DNA from: a virus
Virus record (IMG/VR): IMGVR_UViG_3300012269_000034
Location: 1 to 20,342 of that record
Length of the DNA: 20,342 bases
Strand: one strand, 5' to 3'
The number at the start of each line of letters is the position of its first letter. Position 1 is the first letter of the stretch. Shown here in pieces: positions 8,149 to 12,341 of the stretch. The notes below the pieces were generated by a model. The model saw only the letters and a list, made by a program, of their open reading frames with translations. It did not search any database and was not told the DNA's origin. Both the position numbers and the translations under genes were made by a program.

Positions 8149-8298
8149 TTATGTGACGCGAAACCAGCCGATTTTCAGCCACGCTTCCACGTCTGTTTCG
8201 AGGGGCGTCGCGCTTGCTCCTGCTTTGTTCGTGAGGTTTGCCCACTTGGGCTTGTCCGTCATTTTTTCATCAATGCGAACGGGTTTTTTCTTTGTCAT
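8149..8298 (-). CDS. Small protein of unknown function (49 aa)
   Basis: The ATG overlaps the stop of the tail terminator gene as ATGA, indicating translational coupling, and the frame runs 49 codons to a TAA. The peptide begins MTKKKPVRIDEKMTDKPKW and ends VEAWLKIGWFRVT. It has a lysine-rich start, a central small-residue section and a tryptophan-containing C-terminal strand. I do not recognise a family. It lies just before the tail tube gene, so a minor tail or assembly role is possible. A small hairpin follows 1-2 bases after the stop (8133-8147). Confidence 0.7.
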   Translation of the reverse strand: MTKKKPVRIDEKMTDKPKWANLTNKAGASATPLETDVEAWLKIGWFRVT

Positions 8299-8702
8299 GC
8301 TATGCTCCGATAACTAATCCAAATTGGGGTTTCCCAACGCTGGCCTTCTTGGCGGCCCTGACGAACGCTGTGCGACATGATGGCCACCTTGGTAGCGTTT
8401 GCCGTGAACCGCGCGCCGCTAAGAAAGTAGGCCGCAATGTCGCCCGCCTTGCGCCTGCTGACAATTTCGTAAACGTCAAGCGGTGACACAAGCGTGATAA
8501 TGAGAAATCCTTGGCGGTCCATTGTTTGATCTGAAAGGCCAAGCTGGTTGTTGTCGTTTGGCAATTGCTGAATTGTGACGTGTTCGCCCGCTGGCTTGTC
8601 ACCGCCCTTTTGCGACCAGACCGCAGGATAGGAAAGCGCGGCAATCATAACCGATGCCTGCGCGCTTAGGGCTTGCAATATGTTGCTGTCTACATTGCTC
8701 AT
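8295..8702 (-). CDS. Tail terminator-like protein (DUF4128 type)
   Basis: This 135-aa product lies between an HK97 gp10-like protein and the tail tube, where phages encode the tail terminator that caps the tube and joins it to the head. The pattern is an N-terminal helix (NVDSNILQALSAQASVMIA), then beta-like strands (HVTIQQLPNDNN, GFLIITLVSPLDVY), an alpha segment (RRKAGDIAAYFLSG) and a terminal beta strand (ETPIWISYRSIA). This is the architecture of DUF4128-type tail terminator proteins. It overlaps both neighbours as ATGA. Family call by memory of the pattern only. Confidence 0.6.
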   Translation of the reverse strand: MSNVDSNILQALSAQASVMIAALSYPAVWSQKGGDKPAGEHVTIQQLPNDNNQLGLSDQTMDRQGFLIITLVSPLDVYEIVSRRKAGDIAAYFLSGARFTANATKVAIMSHSVRQGRQEGQRWETPIWISYRSIA

Positions 8703-9118
8703 TGCACGCTCAATTCTATGCCGATTTTTTTGACAACCAGCTGAAACTCTTGGACCGTAAGCGCGACCATTCCGGCAGGGGCTTGCTGGGAATAGCCTTC
8801 CTCAAGACGCCGCGCATAGGGCAGGTTGTTTGCCAGATAGATGATGTTGCCTGCCGTTACGCCCGCAAGTCGCGCCGCCGCTGCGCTAATCGTCGCAACC
8901 CCTGTCGCGTCGTCAAGTTCTAGCGTGCCGTTTGGCACAGAACCGATGCCTACCTGCCAGTTGCCACGAAACCGCCCCGTGTCTACAGGGCTTTTAAGAA
9001 TCACCCGTGTGAATATTTCCAACGCAACCTTGCGCGCGGCCATATCCATCTTGCGCTCAGTCTTGACTTGGAACGCGCGTAGCTGATCCTCAAAACTACC
9101 CACGACACACCATGTCAT
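8699..9118 (-). CDS. HK97 gp10-like tail completion / connector protein
   Basis: The motif SPVDTGRFRGNWQVG together with IYLANNLPYARRLEEGYSQQ is the signature of HK97 gp10-like proteins, which act at the head-tail or tail completion step. The frame extends upstream to 9163. I place the start at ATG 9118, and GTG at 9103 (giving MGSFEDQLRAF) is an equally reasonable choice because family members usually begin this way. Neither has a strong ribosome-binding site. The gene overlaps the end of the connector gene upstream, and its stop overlaps the next start as ATGA. Confidence 0.8.
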   Translation of the reverse strand: MTWCVVGSFEDQLRAFQVKTERKMDMAARKVALEIFTRVILKSPVDTGRFRGNWQVGIGSVPNGTLELDDATGVATISAAAARLAGVTAGNIIYLANNLPYARRLEEGYSQQAPAGMVALTVQEFQLVVKKIGIELSVQ

Positions 9119-9476
9119 AAAGCGCCGTTTCGCCGCCCGATGCCACGCGGCCAAGAATGGCAATCGTTAGAGTTCCACGGTCGCAGATTATCAGGTCGTC
9201 AAGTGTCACTTCGATTGTGGCGGGTTCAACGATAACTTGGAAGTCTCCCGCTTGAATGTTTGTGCCATCGATCCGGCGCTCTGCAACCTCAAAAACTGCC
9301 ATGCGCGCCGATACCGCAGCGGGTTGCGTGCCAGCCGTGCCGCCTGTTGGATCTGTTGGACCGCCGCCGCTTGCTGTTGGGGTCGGCTGTTGAATGGTTC
9401 CGGTCTGGACCGCGTCCGGCTGCTTGGCCGCTAGTTTGTCAAACGCTCCTGTGACGCGGCTTGCAATAGTTGCCAT
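9096..9476 (-). CDS. Probable head-tail connector / head completion protein
   Basis: The 126-aa protein has an N-terminal helix, then a low-complexity linker rich in Pro, Thr and Gly (about 30-52; TPTASGGGPTDPTGGTAGTQP), then a compact C-terminal part (DDLIICDRGTLTIAILGRV, ETALYDMVCRG). The C-terminal 'CDRGTLTI...YDMV.RG' pattern resembles small phage head-tail stopper or head completion proteins. Its position, between the DnaT-like adaptor and gp10-like gene, agrees. Its start shares one base with the stop of the upstream gene (TAATG type junction). Specific family is unknown to me. Confidence 0.55.
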   Translation of the reverse strand: MATIASRVTGAFDKLAAKQPDAVQTGTIQQPTPTASGGGPTDPTGGTAGTQPAAVSARMAVFEVAERRIDGTNIQAGDFQVIVEPATIEVTLDDLIICDRGTLTIAILGRVASGGETALYDMVCRG

Positions 9477-9967
9477 TAGCCGCGCACCATAGAAGCCACG
9501 CCGACACCGCCCTTGATATAGCCGCGCAACAAACCCTCAACCGCGACAATGCGGGGGGTTCCTGTTGGCAATGTTTCTGCGTCCAACGTGATAGGGCCGA
9601 TTTTAATCATGTCGTTTGTCACGCTGGTTTCAATGGTCGCGAAAGGATCAAGCCCGCCCTGCAAGATGTAAGCCACCTCGAATTGTGCGTAGATGATATT
9701 AAGCGGCACAGTATCGGGATTGATTGGCCAATCGTCTACAAGGTCATTGACCAAGCGCGGCCATGATAAGCCCTGATATTGGTATTGCTGCATCCCGATG
9801 AATTTATATTTTCGGTCAAGATAGATTGCCGACTTGCGCAAATTGATTTCGTTTGCCGCCTCTGTTGCCGCAAGCGTAAAGCCCATGCCAAGCGCGTAGG
9901 CTTCATAGGCGACAAGCGTGCCATAGCTGTCCGCAGCAACGTCGCCGATTGTGGTATCAAGTGCCAT
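9476..9967 (-). CDS. Head-tail adaptor, DnaT-like connector family
   Basis: This 163-aa protein follows the major capsid gene, where phages encode the gp6/gp15-like adaptor of the portal. The sequence DSYGTLVAYEAYALGMGF, then LRKSAIYLDRKYKFIG and QGLSWPRLVNDLVDD, matches the layout of the phage 'DnaT-like ssDNA-binding' family (Ala-Asp-Ser-Tyr start, aromatic 'D..Y.F.G' and 'WPR' motifs). That name is misleading; members lie in connector positions. AGGAGA stands about 6 bases before the ATG. Confidence 0.7.
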   Translation of the reverse strand: MALDTTIGDVAADSYGTLVAYEAYALGMGFTLAATEAANEINLRKSAIYLDRKYKFIGMQQYQYQGLSWPRLVNDLVDDWPINPDTVPLNIIYAQFEVAYILQGGLDPFATIETSVTNDMIKIGPITLDAETLPTGTPRIVAVEGLLRGYIKGGVGVASMVRG

Positions 9968-9989
9968 GCGGTTCTCCTAATCTTGGTGA

Positions 9990-10013
9990 AGGGGCGAACC
10001 TAAGCCCGCCCCT
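9990..10013 (-). repeat. Hairpin after the major capsid gene
   Basis: AGGGGCG and CGCCCCT flank a 10-base loop (ggcttaggtt) eight bases after the capsid stop codon. With no U-run, it is more likely an mRNA stability or processing element than a terminator. Confidence 0.5.
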
Positions 10014-10021
10014 CTGTAAAC

Positions 10022-11179
10022 TTAGCCGAGCAATGTGGCGACAAATTCAGGCTTCCAGACCTTCACACCGTAAAACGTGGTGATGTCCAGCATGGATTTG
10101 CCGTAACCCTTATACAGAGCCATTTCAAACACCAGACCAGAGAACGGATCTTGAACCGTCATCCGGTCGGATGCCAGATCGCCGCCCTGTGGCATTGCAG
10201 GGGGACGGACAACCAATTCAGCAGCAGCGCGGTGGAATGCGATGTTTGCCGTGTGGGTGGCCACGATAGTCACCGCAGCATCGTCCGCAATGATCTCGCG
10301 CAATCCGGGCTTTTGGATCGTGAACGTGCCAGATGCGCCACTCAAGCCCGTTTCGACAACGTACTGGTTGGCGGTGTCACCCGCAAAGGTAACAATGTCA
10401 CCCGCAAGAATGCCGGTTGCGCCAGCGGTCGCGCCGTTAAACACAATGGCGGTTGCGCCAACAGCCAACGCGCCATTGACAGTAACGCCTGTTGCGGTGC
10501 CTTTGACGTGCGCGGCAATGCCGTTGCTTTCTTTCAGCATCAAGCCCTGAAGGTTAAGCAATTCGCCGCGACGCAACAACGATTCGTCGCCGCTTTCGTT
10601 CACCTTTTGCAACTGTGCGAGATTGCGCAGCTTTGTACCTGCGGCTGTGTTCATCGCAATAGTGGCCTGACCATCAAGCGGCATTGTGTTGTCCACAAGG
10701 ATTTGGCGGATTTCTGCAATGGTGTCGAAGTTAGACGCAAATGGCGTGGTGCCAGCCGTACCAATCGCGCGGGATGCGCCAAGGGACAGCGTCAAAGCGG
10801 CATAGGCTTCGATCTTGTTGGTCATACCGCGCATGGCTTGTGCGATCTGGTCGCCATAAACCGTCTCATAACCAACGCCGTTATTCAGCTTGCGAATATC
10901 CTCGCCAGTGTAAGGGATTTTGACGTTGGCAACCTTGTCGATTGTGGCGGTCTTGTTATCGACCGTCTGGTCGTCACCCTCTGGCACGGTCATAGACGGG
11001 GTGTAAGCCTCGTTAACCGTGGTCGCCCGGGTGAAAGACGAGCGGACAACGCCACCGAATGCGGCGCGCTCGGTGCCTGCGTTGATTGTCATTGAAGGAA
11101 TGACGCCTACAAGTTCACGACCGACAATGTCAGCCGCCTTGTAGATGTCTGCTGCGAGGTCGTCAAATACGTTTGCCAT
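10022..11179 (-). CDS. Major capsid protein, P22 coat-like
   Basis: This 385-aa protein begins MANVFDDLAADIYKAADIVGRELVG, followed by IPSMTINAG...FGGVVRSSFTRA and KIPYTGEDIRKLNNG, in the style of the P22-type coat family, a branch of the HK97 fold. Residues about 230-310 form a Gly/Ala/Thr-rich beta region (VKGTATGVTVNGALAVG, TFAGDTANQYVVETG) that may be an inserted or accessory domain similar in position to the P22 I-domain, although that is inference. It lies after the scaffold gene. AGGAGCC precedes the ATG by about 8 bases. A stem-loop follows its stop. Confidence 0.88.
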   Translation of the reverse strand: MANVFDDLAADIYKAADIVGRELVGVIPSMTINAGTERAAFGGVVRSSFTRATTVNEAYTPSMTVPEGDDQTVDNKTATIDKVANVKIPYTGEDIRKLNNGVGYETVYGDQIAQAMRGMTNKIEAYAALTLSLGASRAIGTAGTTPFASNFDTIAEIRQILVDNTMPLDGQATIAMNTAAGTKLRNLAQLQKVNESGDESLLRRGELLNLQGLMLKESNGIAAHVKGTATGVTVNGALAVGATAIVFNGATAGATGILAGDIVTFAGDTANQYVVETGLSGASGTFTIQKPGLREIIADDAAVTIVATHTANIAFHRAAAELVVRPPAMPQGGDLASDRMTVQDPFSGLVFEMALYKGYGKSMLDITTFYGVKVWKPEFVATLLG

Positions 11180-11203
11180 TTTTTAGGCTCCTAGATATGG
11201 GGG

Positions 11204-11908
11204 CTAACCTTTGATGGTGCCGCCTGATTTAAAGTGTTCCATGCGTTCGGACTGCGACATTGCGTCGTGAGCCTCACGCGTGATTGTCGGTTTATCAGGC
11301 GTCCCGCCTTGTGATCCGGCTGGCTTCCCGCCGCCGCCCTTGCCAGCATCCCGAACCGCGTATGATTTGGATGTAGCAAGTTCCTTCGCCAGATCGGCTA
11401 AGGTCGCACCGTGATCAGAACCTGATCCGATCATCGGTTTTCCGTCTGAGGTCATCACCTTAACAGTGCCGTCCTCGTGGAACTGTAGGCGGCCCATTGC
11501 GCTGGAAGCGATGTCATCAATGGCGTCAGGAATAAATCCGGCCTTTGCCAACTCTGCCTTCATGTCGCTAGATGCGCCGCGTTGCATCATTTTGCTGATC
11601 CGGTCGTTTGCGCCAGTTAGCTTGCCTTCGTAATCGTTTTTCATGGCGTCAAGCTTGGCCTGTGCGTCGTCGCTTGTCTTGCCCGTACCCTTGGCCTTTT
11701 CGGTAAGGTCGGCGATGGTTGCCGCGATTTCGTCAGGCGTGCCATACTTTGAATATGCCGCTGCGTTGCCGCGCTCTTTCGATAGGGCGGTTTTTAAGCC
11801 AGATACGTCCTCTGGTGCAGCGAGTGCGCCAAGGTCAAGGTGTCCGTCAGCCACAAGGGGTTGCATCCATGTTGGCAGTGTCGTTGCGTCTGTTACTTCG
11901 ATTTTCAT
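11204..11908 (-). CDS. Capsid scaffolding protein
   Basis: This 234-aa protein precedes the major capsid gene and has the composition expected of an internal scaffold: helical, charged, with coiled-coil-like runs (TEKAKGTGKTSDDAQAKLDAM, ANDRISKMMQRGASSDMKAEL), a Gly-rich linker (AGKGGGGKPAGSQGG) and a short basic helical tail (AMSQSERMEHFKSGGTIKG) like the coat-binding tails of known scaffolds. The frame extends 14 codons further up, to 11950, but I chose ATG at 11908, because the upstream codons coincide with the repeated GGCGGGATGCC leader and a GGGA-type site lies before 11908. Confidence 0.8.
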   Translation of the reverse strand: MKIEVTDATTLPTWMQPLVADGHLDLGALAAPEDVSGLKTALSKERGNAAAYSKYGTPDEIAATIADLTEKAKGTGKTSDDAQAKLDAMKNDYEGKLTGANDRISKMMQRGASSDMKAELAKAGFIPDAIDDIASSAMGRLQFHEDGTVKVMTSDGKPMIGSGSDHGATLADLAKELATSKSYAVRDAGKGGGGKPAGSQGGTPDKPTITREAHDAMSQSERMEHFKSGGTIKG

Positions 11909-11910
11909 TG

Positions 11911-11950
11911 GTTCAGCTTCCCGCTTGTTTACGCGCAGGCATCCCGCCAA
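11911..11950 (-). promoter_or_regulatory. Leader element shared with the small terminase gene
   Basis: Between the terminator and the scaffold start, the mRNA reads TTGGCGGGATGCCT, then about ten bases, then AAGCGGGAAGCT just before the start codon. The leader of the small terminase gene has the same two blocks in the same order (18732-18703). Each block contains GGCGGGA[T/A]GCC or a shorter version and may act as the ribosome-binding region. Confidence 0.45.
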
Positions 11951-11953
11951 CGC

Positions 11954-11975
11954 AAAAAGCCCCGCCTAAGCAGGG
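11954..11975 (-). terminator. Intrinsic terminator upstream of the scaffold gene
   Basis: Minus-strand CCCTGC-TTAG-GCGGGG forms a 6-bp stem (one G-U) with a TTAG loop, followed by CTTTTT. It would end transcripts coming from the MuF region before the scaffold and capsid genes unless antiterminated or partly leaky. Confidence 0.6.
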
Positions 11976-12164
11976 TTGTTTGGTTCGTGTTGTTTGTTTG
12001 ATCGGGCTTATTTAGCCACGTTATCCCGATTGCAGCCTAAGCCTGTCGTGCGGTCCAAGGGAGCTACCCAAGTATCTCTTTAAACTTTATTTTCCGCCCA
12101 TTTAGAGCGCATAGGTATTCAAGGCAAGAAATACACTACTTTGACGCGGGGCGCAAGGGGGTTG
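11976..12164. other. Non-coding interval between the 58-aa gene and scaffold terminator
   Basis: I find no convincing gene here. On the minus strand the frames are broken by several stops. The longest readable piece (about 23 codons before the stop around 12066) has no start or ribosome-binding site. The tract has two nested stem candidates (GGCT/AGCC inside ATCGGG/CCCGAT at about 12003-12033). No tRNA cloverleaf could be drawn. It might hold a promoter for the scaffold and capsid genes, but I could not find clear -35 and -10 boxes. Confidence 0.4.
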
Positions 12165-12341
12165 TTAGGCATCAAATGCGGCACTGGAACCTGCAAAAAC
12201 CCTAAATGCGACTGCGTAAACGTCAGGTTCAATCAACAATTTATCTTTGCCACTATATTCTTTCATGAAGGTTTCGGCAAGATCAATGGCTTTTGCTGGT
12301 TTCGACTTGTTCACTTCTTTGATAATTTGGTCAAACGTCAT
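12165..12341 (-). CDS. Small protein of unknown function (58 aa)
   Basis: The ATG overlaps the MuF stop as ATGA, so it is probably translated by coupling. The product begins MTFDQIIKEVNKSKPAKAI and includes LAETFMKEYSGKDKLLIEP and DVYAVAFRVFAGSSAAFDA at its end. It looks like one or two amphipathic helices followed by a short strand, and has no signal peptide or known motif. If the MuF C-terminal metallopeptidase-like domain is toxic or a protease, a coupled small protein would be a reasonable candidate partner or inhibitor; this is speculation. Confidence 0.65.
   Translation of the reverse strand: MTFDQIIKEVNKSKPAKAIDLAETFMKEYSGKDKLLIEPDVYAVAFRVFAGSSAAFDA

Noticed and set aside
10151-11095. 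A 314-codon plus-strand ORF opposite the major capsid gene
   Set aside because: It lies in the same antisense phase as the endonuclease, but its product is rich in Cys, His and Arg with no recognisable motif, and no ribosome-binding site was seen. It shows that long antisense frames arise by chance in this high-GC DNA, so the endonuclease call rests on motifs, not length.
12000-12066. Possible tRNA or small RNA gene in the gap before scaffold
   Set aside because: Local stems can be drawn, but no cloverleaf, anticodon arm or conserved T-loop appears.
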